This document shows positions 36,291 through 45,389 of a stretch of 64,000 bases of DNA, one piece after another. Location of the stretch: positions 1 to 64,000 of the forward strand of contig JAUIFJ010000019.1 of the NCBI GenBank assembly GCA_030429345.1. The letters are read 5' to 3'. Made by a program: the position numbers and the translations under genes. The stretch comes from a bacterium (GTDB lineage Bacteria; CAIWAD01). The notes under the pieces are model-generated. The model searched no databases. It was given only the letters and a program-made list of their open reading frames with translations, and was not told where the DNA came from. Numbering within the stretch: the first letter of the stretch is position 1; every line of letters starts with the position of its first letter.

Positions 36291-38088
36291 TCGATGATCC
36301 TTCCTTCCATGCGGCGCACCAGCTCGGCCAGGCCCGGGTGCTCCTTGTCCAGGGCCTTCAACCGGCCTTCCCCGCGCAGGTGGCGGGTGTCCTCCTGGAT
36401 GAAGCGTTCGTCTTCGGCCAGCTCGCCGTCCTCGAAGGCCAGTTTCAGCCGCCGCCATTCCAGTTCTTCGGCGCAGACCGTTTCCAGGGCCAGCAGGTTG
36501 CGCTGCATCTGGCTGCGCGCCGCTTCGGAGGCGTAGCGCCCTTTGAGGCGCAGGCGATCCGGCTCCACGGCCACGGGCAGGAAGGCGTTGAAATTGCTGG
36601 CCAGCATGGAGAACTCGCGGGCCACCCGTTGTCTCACGCGGCGCCAGGCCTGCTTGACCTCGTCCAGGCTGCGCAGGGATGCGCCCTCTTCGACGGGGGC
36701 GGACATCTGCCGGGAAGCGGGCGCCCTTTGCGGAACCGGCGGCGCGCCCTCATGCACTTCGCCCGCGTCGGGAAGCTCCTCGGCCTGCAGCTGCTCCTGC
36801 TCCTGCAGATCCAGGGGGCGCAGGGGCGCGGCCTCGGCCGGAGGCTCTTCCTGTGCGGGGGATGGGGTCGAGGGAATCGGCTCAGCCCTGGGCGCGGGCG
36901 GCGGGACTAGGGCTTTTTTTTTTCGGTGTGCTGGCCCAGGCTGTCCTCGGGCAGGCCGGCCAGGCTGGAAAGCAGGTCCTGCACCTGCAGGCTGCGGCTC
37001 ATGGAGGCCAGGCGCAGCAGGATCAGCTCGAAATTGAGCCGCGGCTGGCTGGCTCGCTTCAGGGAATCGATGCGGCCGCCGAGCAGGCTCAGCATGCGCA
37101 ACAGATCGTCCTCCTCGAAGGAGCCGGCCAGGGGCGCCAGCTCCTCGAGCTGCTCCTGTGTTGTCTCACAGAGGCTGCCGTCGGGGGCGATCTTCAGGAG
37201 CATCAGCGTGCGCAGCCCGTCGGCGAGCTGCAGCAGGAACTCGCCCAGGTCGATGCCGGCGGCGGCCAGCATGCGCGCCTCGCGGAAGGTGGCGCCGCGG
37301 TCGCTGGCGGCAATGGCCTGGATCACGCGCAGCAGGATGCCGTCCTCGACCATGCCCAGGGCCTGGATCACGTCCTCGTGGATCACGCGGCCCTCCGAAA
37401 AGGAGATCACCTGGTCCAGCAGGGACTGGGCGTCGCGCATGCCGCCGTCGGCGCGGCGGGCGATCAGCTGCAGGGTGCGGGGCTCGATCTCCATGCCTTC
37501 CGCCGCGCAGACCGTTTCCAGGCTTTGGGTGATCTCGTCCAGGCTGAGGCGCTTGAAATCGAAGCGCTGGCAGCGGCTGAGCACCGTGGCCGGCACCTTG
37601 TGCAGTTCCGTGGTGGCAAAAAGGAAGACCGTGTTCGGCGGCGGCTCTTCAAGGGTCTTCAACAGGGCGTTGAAGGCGCTGGTCGAGAGCATGTGCACTT
37701 CATCGATGATGTAGACCTTCCAGCGGTGCTGGCTGGGACCGTACTTGACATTGCCGCGCAGGTCGCGGATGTCGTTGACGCTGTTGTTGGAGGCGCCGTC
37801 GATCTCGATGACGTCGAAATTGCTGCTATCGTCCATGTCGAGGCAGCTGGCACAAGTGCCGCAGGGCGTATCCGTCGGCCCCTGTTCACAATTGAGGCAG
37901 CGGGCCAGAATGCGGGCGATCGAGGTCTTGCCCACCCCGCGCGGACCGCTGAAGATATAGGCGTGGGCCACGCGCTCGCTGCGAATGGCGCTGGAAAGGG
38001 TACGGGTGACATGCTCCTGGCCGATCACATCGGCGAAGGTCTTGGGGCGCCACTTGCGGGCCAGCACGACATAGGGTTTGGTGGACAT
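36287..38088 (-). CDS. dnaX: DNA polymerase III subunit tau (full-length DnaX, via -1 frameshift)
   Basis: Clamp-loader ATPase and replisome organiser. Reading the frame from 38088, shifting -1 on the A10 run at 36914-36923 and continuing to the stop at 36287 gives about 600 residues, a normal tau length. Residues 1-390 hold Walker A (SGPRGVGKTSIARI), the zinc finger (CLNCEQGPTDTPCGTCASC), Walker B/DEVHML and the sensor SRC region. After the shift comes a Pro/Glu-rich linker of about 60 residues. A conserved-looking C-terminal domain follows (LDEVKQAWRRVRQRV ... FLPVAVEPDRLRLKG), as in DnaX domains IV-V. The -1 frame is open without a stop from the A run to 36287. A homopolymer sequencing error could mimic this. 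Confidence 0.8.
36884..36923 (-). promoter_or_regulatory. Recoding site: A10 slippery run plus adjacent stem
   Basis: On the coding strand the codons are GAA AAA AAA AAG CCC TAG, containing the in-frame heptamer A-AAA-AAG (36919-36913) used in E. coli dnaX. The last A and the next bases form a 6-bp stem, AGCCCT (36914-36909) with AGGGCT (36889-36884), loop 19 bases. A run of ten A could also slip during transcription, as in Thermus dnaX. Confidence 0.75.
36907..38088 (-). CDS. dnaX: DNA polymerase III subunit gamma-like short DnaX product
   Basis: Product of reading straight through the A run: 393 residues ending GQHTEKKKP, then TAG six bases after the A10 tract. It keeps the AAA+ clamp-loader core and lacks the C-terminal domain, the relation known between gamma and tau in Escherichia coli and Thermus. 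The gene begins 53 bases downstream of the SRP RNA gene, with a weak ribosome site. Confidence 0.85.
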   Translation of the reverse strand: MSTKPYVVLARKWRPKTFADVIGQEHVTRTLSSAIRSERVAHAYIFSGPRGVGKTSIARILARCLNCEQGPTDTPCGTCASCLDMDDSSNFDVIEIDGASNNSVNDIRDLRGNVKYGPSQHRWKVYIIDEVHMLSTSAFNALLKTLEEPPPNTVFLFATTELHKVPATVLSRCQRFDFKRLSLDEITQSLETVCAAEGMEIEPRTLQLIARRADGGMRDAQSLLDQVISFSEGRVIHEDVIQALGMVEDGILLRVIQAIAASDRGATFREARMLAAAGIDLGEFLLQLADGLRTLMLLKIAPDGSLCETTQEQLEELAPLAGSFEEDDLLRMLSLLGGRIDSLKRASQPRLNFELILLRLASMSRSLQVQDLLSSLAGLPEDSLGQHTEKKKP

Positions 38089-38140
38089 TCAGGCGCTCGC
38101 GGGTGTGGGGCGCGCGGCCCCGGTAGAGAAGCGGCCGCCT

Positions 38141-38244
38141 GCAGGTGACGGAGGATCGCGGCACAAGCCAGTATCGCTTACCGCTGCTACCTTCCGGTCC
38201 TGACGGGGTTTGGCAACCTGTCATTGCGCGCCCCCGCCACCTGC
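38141..38244 (-). ncRNA. ffs: Signal recognition particle RNA (4.5S, small bacterial type)
   Basis: The minus strand contains the SRP RNA core: GUCAGGACCGGAAGGUAGCAG, with the GGAA apical tetraloop and asymmetric loop that bind Ffh, preceded by the ACAGGUUGCCAAACCCC side. The ends close as a long stem (GCAGGUG ... CACCUGC, then GGGGG opposite CCUCC), giving about 104 nt. An ffs gene just ahead of dnaX is a well-known arrangement. Exact ends are estimated from the pairing. Confidence 0.92.
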
Positions 38245-38347
38245 AGCCGGCCGGCTGCCGATCGAACGGTCGAGAAGGTAAGGAAGGGGGTGGACAGAAG
38301 GAAGGGCGTGGGGGCGGCCTCCGGGATCCTGTTGCCGCGCAGCTCGC

Positions 38348-38908
38348 TCAGTCTCGGTGGGGCAGCTCCATGCCGATGCCGACGCGAAAAGTCCGCCCGC
38401 CGCTCAGCAAGCCGCCCCGTTGATCAAAGATCAGCCTCGCGCGGCTGACGCGGATGTTCAGGTCGATGACGGTGTGCGGCGAGAGACGGAAGAACACACC
38501 GGCCGAGGCCCAGAACCCCATGCCCCTGGCCTTGTGCGTGGGCCCCGCCGTAACACTGCCATAGGCGGCTGAAACTCCCCCGGCCGCATAGGGAGACAGG
38601 TCTCCCGGCTGGAAGAAGAGCGAATAGACCCCCAGCGACAGGTCCGTGGTCGTTGCCTTGACAGGTTGCGAGAAGACCTTGTCGGACTTGCTCGAATGGC
38701 TGAGATCGAGGATCAGGCCCTGGCCCCGCGAAGTCCCCGTGAACAAGGTGAGCCCTGCCAGTCCCTGATCCTGCAGGGGATCCCAGTCCTGGTCAGGCAT
38801 GGCCTTGAGGCCCAGCTGGGCCTGCAGCCGCAACTCGGCCCGAAGATCCGCCAGGCCGGTGGCGAGCAGGGCCATGAGGATCAGAAGAAGCCGTCTGGGA
38901 ATACCCAT
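38348..38908 (-). CDS. Small outer-membrane beta-barrel-like protein, family member 1
   Basis: 186 residues from ATG 38908 (AGGA ribosome site; frame open 6 codons further). Signal peptide about 1-24 (LLATGLADLRA before EL). The mature protein starts LRLQAQLGLKAMPDQDWDPLQDQGLAGL and continues with alternating beta-strand segments, ending in RTFRVGIGMELPHRD. The motif LGxK followed by a conserved tryptophan, the mid-region YAAGGVSAAYGSV and the late strand IRVSRARLIF align with four paralogues at 43.4-45.9 kb. Probably an eight-strand-type barrel; no function recognised. Confidence 0.72.
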   Translation of the reverse strand: MGIPRRLLLILMALLATGLADLRAELRLQAQLGLKAMPDQDWDPLQDQGLAGLTLFTGTSRGQGLILDLSHSSKSDKVFSQPVKATTTDLSLGVYSLFFQPGDLSPYAAGGVSAAYGSVTAGPTHKARGMGFWASAGVFFRLSPHTVIDLNIRVSRARLIFDQRGGLLSGGRTFRVGIGMELPHRD

Positions 38909-39095
38909 TGCAGTTCCTGCGTCCATTTCAATCCGGTTATGCGGCAGGGTGAATCACAAGGTCTCGCCGCGAATCAGTCACGGGTTCAACAAAGGAATGT
39001 GCGGGGCAGGATGGATTGATTGCCGTCAAGCAGCAGGGTTTGCCTGACCGTACCTTTGAATAGCCTGCACCGGAATGCAGGGCGAGAGCAACCGC

Positions 39096-42000
39096 CTATT
39101 TGAGCAAGAGCAGCTTGCTCACCGCGCTCTGCCCTTCCGGTGTGCGAGCGCGCAGGAAGTAGACTCCGCTGGCCAGCTCGGACCCGTCGATGCCCAGGCG
39201 ATGGCGTCCGGCGGCGAGGCTTTCCCCCGCGAGGATCTGCAGCACCTTGCGCCCCTGCAGGTTGAAGAGGACCGCGGTGACACGCGTCTCCTGGGGCAGG
39301 TCCAGGTCCAGGTGCGTGCTCGCGTTGAAGGGATTGGGATAGGGTGCCGAGAGCGCGAAGGCTTCGGGCAACACGCCTTCCCGTGCGTCGATGCCGGTGC
39401 TCGCCCGCGTGATACGAATTTCGCCGATGAGCCCGTTGGCCGAATCCTCGGCTCGTACGACCACATCCAGCGGCCCCTGGTCCAGGATCACGAGCCGTGC
39501 CCTCTCGCCGGACTCGCCCTGCACACTTTCCACCTGCAGGAGCGCAGGTTCCAGCGAGGTCCATTCGTATACGGGCGTCTGCAGGCCGAAGAGCGTTTCC
39601 GCGCGCAGGGTCGTAGCGAGACTGTCCGGCGCAAGCTCCAGCTGCACCTGGCCCGCCAGCGCATCGAAGCCGCGGTTGATGTAGACGCCTGGCGGCAGGC
39701 TCGAGAAGCCCTCGCTGCTGAAGGGCACCTGCAGGACATGCGGCACAGGATTCTCGAGAAGCGAGAGCGCCAGCTCGGCCTGTGGGTTGTTCCGGCTGGG
39801 ACTCAGGTAGGCCAGGCGATAGAAGCTGTGGGCATAGTCCGCGATCTGCATCTGGATCCAGGCAAACATGGCGGGCAGCTCGGCGAAGTCGCCGTCGCTG
39901 AAGCCGGCCGATCCCAGTGCGGCCAGCACCTCCGTATCCGCCTCCTCGCCGACGGCGACGGTGAAAACCTGCCGTCCCTGAACGGCCGCCAGGGCCTGCT
40001 CGAAGCTGGCCGTTCCCTGCGTGTCCTCCCCGTCGCCCAGCAGCAGCAGCGAATGCTGGATCACGCCGCCGACCTCGTACTGGTCCTCCATCTGCTCGAT
40101 CGCCTGGATCACGGCGCCGTAGAGGTTCGTGGTCGGCTCGCCCAGGGGAATCGCGACGATGGCGGCCAGCAGGGAGGTGCTGTCCGTGCTGTACTCGTGC
40201 CGCTGGATCACATCCTCGGCAAAGGTCCACAACGCGATCTCCTGCTCGCCGAAGCGCGAGCGCACGGCGGTTCGCGCCGCTTCCTTGACCTGCTCCAGGT
40301 TGAGCCCGATGGAAAAGCTGTTGTCCAGCATCAGCAGGGTGCGCTGGCGGAAGGGGAAAGATTCGGCGCGGCCGAACCAGGGCAGGGTCTCGCTGGGCGA
40401 GAGCGGGTTGCCGTTCTCCTCCGCCAGGAACTGCTCCAGGCCTTGCAGGAAGGGAATGCCGCGGCCGGCGGCGTCGCTCACGCGGAAGAGCAGGTTGACG
40501 AAACACGGGTGCACGGTGTCCGCCTGCACCTCGTGCAGCACCAGGCCCGGGCCGGTCAGGGAGAACAGGCCGCTGCTGTCGGCGTATACGGGTTCCGCGA
40601 AGTCCGGCCGCAGGTGCAGGCGGTAGCCGGGACCGGAGGGCAGCAGCCCGGGAAGCCAGGCCGCCTCTCCGGCAGAAGCCGGCACCTGCAGCACGGGTCC
40701 CAGATCGCTGCCGTTGTGTGACAGGCTCAGCACCAGCTCGCCGGGCAGGGTGGTTTCCCAGATCACGGAATTCGGCTGGTCCCAGGAGAATTGGGCACCC
40801 GACGCGGGTTCCAACAAAGTGATCGGATTGACAAGCTCGAAAAAGCCGGAACTATGGTCCTGGTATACGAAGCCCCCCGCTTCCACAATCGCTCGGACTC
40901 GAAATCCAGGCCCCAGGGGCAGCAGGGGCACCTGCCAATCGAAGGCGCCATCGTTGGGCGTGAAGGGCGTGATCTCCTGGATCGGCGTGGTGACCTGCAA
41001 CAGGTCGAGGGCGACATTCTCGCCAATGGTGGCGGTCCACGTGACCGCGACCGTGTCTCCCGGCTGCAGGGCGGCTCCGGACGCGGGCGTGTGGACCAGC
41101 ACCGGGTTCGCAAGCGTGAATGCGGGGCCCTGTGATTCATAGGCGACACCTTCCCATTCCGTCCGCAGCCGGATGTGGGCCTGTCCACCCAGCGGGAGCG
41201 GTGGAATCGACCACACGATCGACGGCTCGCCCTCCCAGTCCGTATGGATCACATGATTGAGGCTGTCCGCGATCCACAGCTCCACGGTCGTGGGGCTGGC
41301 AACCGTCCGGTTCCAGCTGATCGTCAGATCCGTGCCGATGGCCTGCTGGCTGCCGGGCGTGGGCAGAACGAGCAAGAACGGCGGGGTTACCGTGAAGGAT
41401 TGGCTGCTTTCAACCATGAACTCGATGTCCTCGATGACTGCACGAAGATGCAGTCGGCATGAACTTCCTGCAGGTAGCATGGGTACCTGCCATGCCAGCA
41501 TTTCAACGCCTGCCGGAGCCAAGCCTAGACTTTGGTGGAATTCCCCTGCGACCCGGATCTCGACCTCCAACTGCGTCGGGATCGTTGTGCTCCAGGTCGC
41601 AATCTGCTGAGAGCCTGCAGTCAACTCCCCACCTTCGTTGTGTGACTCAAGTGCAATTGGCGAGAGAACGTGGAGTACACCATTCGTCGATGCGTTGTAG
41701 ACCGGGGGGTCCTGCATGTCGGAGACGACCAGGGTATACGGACCCGTTTCCATGACTGGAATCGGTAGTGTATATCTGGTAGGCTGCCCATTCGAGCTCT
41801 GCAGGTTCTCTGCCAGGACCACGGGTTCCGTTTGTCCATCGGCAACTAGAAGAACCTGCATCAGCGTCCCTCCTGGAGCGCACCATTCGACCTGCAAGGA
41901 GTCTCCCACCTGACAGGAAGCCCCCGGATCAGGCAAGAGGATTTCCAGGGGATTGGGGGCGTAGATTGCTCGCAGGCCCTGTAACTCAAAAGTGACAATG

Positions 42001-43133
42001 TCCGCAAAGGCATCCGCATTCAGGCGGCCGGTTGACATGGTATAGACCGACTGATTGTGCTCCTCACGCAGCCCATGAAACTGGTAGGTGCCGCCCAGAT
42101 TCTCGTACCAGGCAATATCCGGGTAGTTAGGCATGCTGTGCGCATCATCCGTGATTCGGAGCACATCCAGATCCCCATCGGCATCGAAGTCTTCCAAAGC
42201 GCTGAAAGTGATGACCTCGCTTTCGAGGTCATAGTATTCCTCGAGTGTCGTATACCAGAAAACCTGGTTTCCCGTATTCTGGAAGAGATAGATTCCCGTA
42301 TATCCCGGGTCCCCGCTCCAGTGGGCATTGACCAGGAAGTCCATATCCCCGTCCGGTTCCACGTCCCCGATATCCAAATCATCGTACAAGTCGGCAAACC
42401 ATGTAGGGCTATCAATCGAAAGGGCGTTCCACGAAGTACCCACGCCATCCAGATTGCGCAGAGTATACAGACTCTCTTCATTGTAATCCGAATCAACGAA
42501 GACGATATCGACATCCTCATCCCCATCGAGGTCTGCGGCCTTCATGTCTGCACTGCATGTATAGCTGGAGTAGTCGTAGACGGCATGATAGATCCAGTCC
42601 TCGCCGAAGTCCACGTTCTCGAACCATGCGATCGTCCCCGTTCCATCGGATGACTGACAATCGGTGAAGGACTGGAACAGGATGTCCGGTAGATCGTCTC
42701 CGTTCATGTCCACGATAATCGGGCAGCAGACGGCATAGTGAGGAATCGGAACATTCAGGGGCTCTGCACTGAATTCCCCAGCTTCGTCCAACAGGTTGCG
42801 CAGCCAATAGATTCCGTCCGACCAATTCTCATGGATCACCAGGTCCGGCATCCCGTCTCCGTCCAGATCCCCTACGGATCCCCGTCCACCTCCGATCGGG
42901 TTCGTGATCGTGTTTGTGTTCCAAACACCTTCACCATTGTTCTCGATCCAGTGGATGCTGTCCTGTGCAAAAATGACCACATCGTGCAAGCCATCTTGAT
43001 CCAGATCAGAGATCTCAGCTTCCTTCGGGTTTTGCACCGTTGCGATGATTTCGGATTCCCAGGTATACGGCCATTGGGCCTGGCAAATGGCAGTGAGGAG
43101 CAGGCAGATAAAAACACTTGTCACGGGAGTCAT
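39096..43133 (-). CDS. Giant secreted VCBS-propeller / Ig-repeat / VWA protein with sorting domain
   Basis: 1345 residues. Signal peptide about 1-19. Residues 20-400: FG-GAP/VCBS-type propeller with calcium loops (DLDQDGLHD, DLDGDGMPD, DMNGDDLPD, DLDGDEDVD, DADGDLD). Residues about 400-860: four tandem Ig-like modules, each opening with a LxPxxG ... W pattern, reminiscent of Kre9/KNH-like domains. Residues about 890-1130: von Willebrand A domain with MIDAS DNSFS, a threonine in TTNLYGA and LGDGED. The last 90 residues are the sorting domain (YPNPFNASTHLDL ... SKLLLLK). GGAGGG ribosome site. The first 1.2 kb (41.9-43.1 kb) is clearly less GC-rich than the rest. An adhesion or surface-display role is inferred. 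Confidence 0.83.
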   Translation of the reverse strand: MTPVTSVFICLLLTAICQAQWPYTWESEIIATVQNPKEAEISDLDQDGLHDVVIFAQDSIHWIENNGEGVWNTNTITNPIGGGRGSVGDLDGDGMPDLVIHENWSDGIYWLRNLLDEAGEFSAEPLNVPIPHYAVCCPIIVDMNGDDLPDILFQSFTDCQSSDGTGTIAWFENVDFGEDWIYHAVYDYSSYTCSADMKAADLDGDEDVDIVFVDSDYNEESLYTLRNLDGVGTSWNALSIDSPTWFADLYDDLDIGDVEPDGDMDFLVNAHWSGDPGYTGIYLFQNTGNQVFWYTTLEEYYDLESEVITFSALEDFDADGDLDVLRITDDAHSMPNYPDIAWYENLGGTYQFHGLREEHNQSVYTMSTGRLNADAFADIVTFELQGLRAIYAPNPLEILLPDPGASCQVGDSLQVEWCAPGGTLMQVLLVADGQTEPVVLAENLQSSNGQPTRYTLPIPVMETGPYTLVVSDMQDPPVYNASTNGVLHVLSPIALESHNEGGELTAGSQQIATWSTTIPTQLEVEIRVAGEFHQSLGLAPAGVEMLAWQVPMLPAGSSCRLHLRAVIEDIEFMVESSQSFTVTPPFLLVLPTPGSQQAIGTDLTISWNRTVASPTTVELWIADSLNHVIHTDWEGEPSIVWSIPPLPLGGQAHIRLRTEWEGVAYESQGPAFTLANPVLVHTPASGAALQPGDTVAVTWTATIGENVALDLLQVTTPIQEITPFTPNDGAFDWQVPLLPLGPGFRVRAIVEAGGFVYQDHSSGFFELVNPITLLEPASGAQFSWDQPNSVIWETTLPGELVLSLSHNGSDLGPVLQVPASAGEAAWLPGLLPSGPGYRLHLRPDFAEPVYADSSGLFSLTGPGLVLHEVQADTVHPCFVNLLFRVSDAAGRGIPFLQGLEQFLAEENGNPLSPSETLPWFGRAESFPFRQRTLLMLDNSFSIGLNLEQVKEAARTAVRSRFGEQEIALWTFAEDVIQRHEYSTDSTSLLAAIVAIPLGEPTTNLYGAVIQAIEQMEDQYEVGGVIQHSLLLLGDGEDTQGTASFEQALAAVQGRQVFTVAVGEEADTEVLAALGSAGFSDGDFAELPAMFAWIQMQIADYAHSFYRLAYLSPSRNNPQAELALSLLENPVPHVLQVPFSSEGFSSLPPGVYINRGFDALAGQVQLELAPDSLATTLRAETLFGLQTPVYEWTSLEPALLQVESVQGESGERARLVILDQGPLDVVVRAEDSANGLIGEIRITRASTGIDAREGVLPEAFALSAPYPNPFNASTHLDLDLPQETRVTAVLFNLQGRKVLQILAGESLAAGRHRLGIDGSELASGVYFLRARTPEGQSAVSKLLLLK

Positions 43134-43403
43134 TGGTTACCCTCCGGGATTGGAGTACCATAAACATTCGCCAATGTAGATCATCCCGAACTGAGTAGCC
43201 TCCCCTTTTGAGAGGGCGGGATCCGCCAGCAGGAATGAAGGATCCTCGAAGCGAAAGCCACTCCAGCCGTGCCTGCGGAGAATGACCCTGAACGACCCAT
43301 TCGAAGTGATTCTGCGACTTGAAAATCGAACACGGTGATGCAGACTGGCATGAGAGCCTGGAATGGGAGAAGGGAGTGGCTGCTTCAGGAATACCGAAAG
43401 CAG

Positions 43404-43946
43404 TTAGAAGGGCACACCTACACCGGCCCGAAGCATTAGGCCACCAGGCCTGACCTTTCTGCCGTAGAGCCTGATTTCTTGCGCCATGCTGTAGCGCACA
43501 CAGGCGTTCAGCAGCAGCCCGGACAGCGGCTGTAGATGCAGGCCGGCCTCGCACCACACTCCCGGTGCAGAGCCACGGTCCTTCCCGGCGCTTCTACGGG
43601 AGGAAGGCCCCTGCCAGGCGAAGATGAGAACTCCGCCACCCGCCAGATAGAAGCTGCCGCTTGTGTCCTGATCGAGGGGTGCGTAGGCTCCAATGGCCAC
43701 TTCCCGCGAGGAAGCCTTGTATCCGTCGTCGTAGGAGCTCAACAGCACTTGCAGCATCACGCCGATGGAAGCCGGCTCTTTTCTCGAATGAATGGAAACC
43801 CCGAGCATCCGCTGGGCATTCGTGGGACCCCACCCGTGCTTGTCGAGGCGTTTCGTGCCATATTGAAAAAGAACCCCGTTGTCGGCCTGTAACACGCTCC
43901 ATGGCAGAGCGCAAGCCACCAGGCAACACAGCAGCCACCGCAGCAT
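43404..43946 (-). CDS. Small outer-membrane beta-barrel-like protein, family member 2
   Basis: 180 residues. The ATG at 43946 has a strong AGGAGGAAGG ribosome site; the longer open frame upstream overlaps the next gene and is not real. Signal peptide about 1-21. Mature start VLFQYGTKRLDKHGWGPT carries the family motif (G-K-R/x-L then W). The C-terminus GGLMLRAGVGVPF ends in an aromatic residue, as expected for a BAM-recognised barrel strand. It is the last gene of a four-gene tandem set; the 270-base gap after it holds no gene, only GGATCC-rich inverted segments. Confidence 0.7.
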   Translation of the reverse strand: MLRWLLCCLVACALPWSVLQADNGVLFQYGTKRLDKHGWGPTNAQRMLGVSIHSRKEPASIGVMLQVLLSSYDDGYKASSREVAIGAYAPLDQDTSGSFYLAGGGVLIFAWQGPSSRRSAGKDRGSAPGVWCEAGLHLQPLSGLLLNACVRYSMAQEIRLYGRKVRPGGLMLRAGVGVPF

Positions 43947-44026
43947 GTCCTTCCTCCTCGCGAGTCCTGAATTCCGTCTGAAGCTTGCCGGAGTCCCGCT
44001 GTATACGCTCCGGTACTGGAAGATAT

Positions 44027-44587
44027 CTACTCCCATAGAAACCCCACTCCCGCCTTCAGGACCCACCCACCGGCATCGCCGTGCCAGTCCAGGATCTCGA
44101 CCCGCGCCCGGCTCCAGTGCAGGCTGCCGCTGAAGAGAAAGGGTCCGGGCAGGCCCAGGTCGCAGCCCAGTTCCAGCCAGGGGCCGAGGCCGCTGCCGGG
44201 ACGAGTCTGGTTGCGGCCATGCGAACGGTCTTCCTGCGTTTCGGCAAGCAGCAGGGCCAGGCCGACGGAGGCGTAGAGTTCTGCCGGCCCCTGTCGCAGG
44301 AAGGGCCACCAGGCGCCGATGGCCCATTCGCTGGTCTTTTCCGTCCAGCCGTCCCGTGTGCGGGATGCATTGCGGATCCAGGAGACCTGGATGCCGGCGG
44401 GGTCGCCCTCGCCCCTGGCGTGCAGCGAGAGGCATTGAGCCCCCTGCCAGGAATCCCGCCAGTCCGAAGAGCTCATCCGCTTCCCGCCCCACTCGAAGAG
44501 CACGGCCGCCGGGGCCTTCGCGGCGTGGATCACGGAAGGCGCAAGGGCGGGAAGCAGGAGGGCAAGGGCAAGCAGGAAGTGTCTCAC
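44027..44587 (-). CDS. Small outer-membrane beta-barrel-like protein, family member 3
   Basis: 186 residues from GTG 44587, chosen because AGGGGA lies at ribosome-site distance; an in-frame ATG nine codons earlier has none. Signal peptide about 1-23 (LLALALLLPALAPSVIHA). Mature region: VLFEWGGKRMSSSDWRDSW, then several amphipathic strands, ending GGWVLKAGVGFLWE. It is the most divergent of the five in the middle, with a TQEDRSHGRNQTRP loop where others have fewer charges. Confidence 0.68.
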   Translation of the reverse strand: MRHFLLALALLLPALAPSVIHAAKAPAAVLFEWGGKRMSSSDWRDSWQGAQCLSLHARGEGDPAGIQVSWIRNASRTRDGWTEKTSEWAIGAWWPFLRQGPAELYASVGLALLLAETQEDRSHGRNQTRPGSGLGPWLELGCDLGLPGPFLFSGSLHWSRARVEILDWHGDAGGWVLKAGVGFLWE

Positions 44588-44635
44588 AGCCTTCCCCTGG
44601 AGATCCACACGCATTCCAACGGCAATCGTATCACA

Positions 44636-45190
44636 TCAGATCCTCAGGCCAAGGGCCAGGTAGAAGGCAAGGCCGCCGGCTTCGACCTCCATGTCCTCGA
44701 AGTCCACTTTCGCCTTACTGTAGCGGACACCGAGTCCGACTTCCAGCCGTTCGCCTATGTCATGGCTGGAAGCCAGTTCGGCCCAATAGCCCAGTGCAGC
44801 GTCACTGGCTCCTCCGGAGGAGTTGCCGATTTGAACGGCCAGATCCGCTTCGACGCGTGCCAGGCCCAACGCGAAGACCAGCAGGGACTGCTCCGTGATC
44901 ACCCAGGGCCATGCCGGCCCCAGGGCCAGCTCCCGGGTCTCGCCGTGTACGCGGTACCCGTTCAATGACTCCTTGTCGCTGTTGAAGAGCACCTGGACCT
45001 GAACTCCGAGTCCCGCTCCCGCAGGCAGATGCAGGAGACTGAATCCGATGGCCTCCTGCTGATCGACTGGAAACCAGTGCTTCCGTTCAAGGGTCTGTTT
45101 TCCCAGGCGGAACTGCAGGGTCGTCTGTGCCAGCAGGGGAGCAAGCGGAAGGAGCAGGTACAGAACGGCCAACTGGAATGGGCGCAGCAT
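44636..45190 (-). CDS. Small outer-membrane beta-barrel-like protein, family member 4
   Basis: 184 residues from ATG 45190 (AAGGA ribosome site). Signal peptide about 1-21 (LLPLAPLLAQ). Mature start TLQFRLGKQTLERKHWFPV contains the family motif. Strands RELALGPAWPW, LLVFALGLARVEA and LEVGLGVRYSKAKVDFED match the corresponding strands of member 5, its closest relative here. Ends GGLAFYLALGLRI. Separated from member 3 by 48 bases and from member 5 by about 200 bases containing a strong hairpin. Confidence 0.72.
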   Translation of the reverse strand: MLRPFQLAVLYLLLPLAPLLAQTTLQFRLGKQTLERKHWFPVDQQEAIGFSLLHLPAGAGLGVQVQVLFNSDKESLNGYRVHGETRELALGPAWPWVITEQSLLVFALGLARVEADLAVQIGNSSGGASDAALGYWAELASSHDIGERLEVGLGVRYSKAKVDFEDMEVEAGGLAFYLALGLRI

Positions 45191-45341
45191 ACTGGATTCC
45201 TTGCCGAAATGGAGATTTCGTCGCGAACGTGAACTGTCGTTCAAACTGGAGATCGGGGCAGCCATGCCGGTTGATTTTCATCAAGGAGAAGCCGGGCGGG
45301 GCGAGTGATTCGTCCGGGGGATCCAGGGGCAGGCAAGAGAA

Positions 45342-45381
45342 CCCGGCCGGCCTGTATTACACAGAGGACAGGCCGGCCGGG
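45342..45381 (-). terminator. 14-bp perfect hairpin after member 5
   Basis: Arms CCCGGCCGGCCTGT (45342-45355) and ACAGGCCGGCCGGG (45368-45381), loop 12, placed 8 bases past the stop codon of the gene at 45390. On the minus strand it is followed by TTCTCTTGCC, a poor U-tract, so it may stabilise the transcript's 3' end as much as terminate it. Confidence 0.7.
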
Positions 45382-45389
45382 CATGGCAT

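Noticed and set aside
36287-36757. Separate small gene between dnaX and recR, or a dnaX pseudogene
   Set aside because: The frame is continuous with dnaX through the A10 run, its sequence fits the DnaX C-terminal domain, and it has no ribosome site of its own at 36757.
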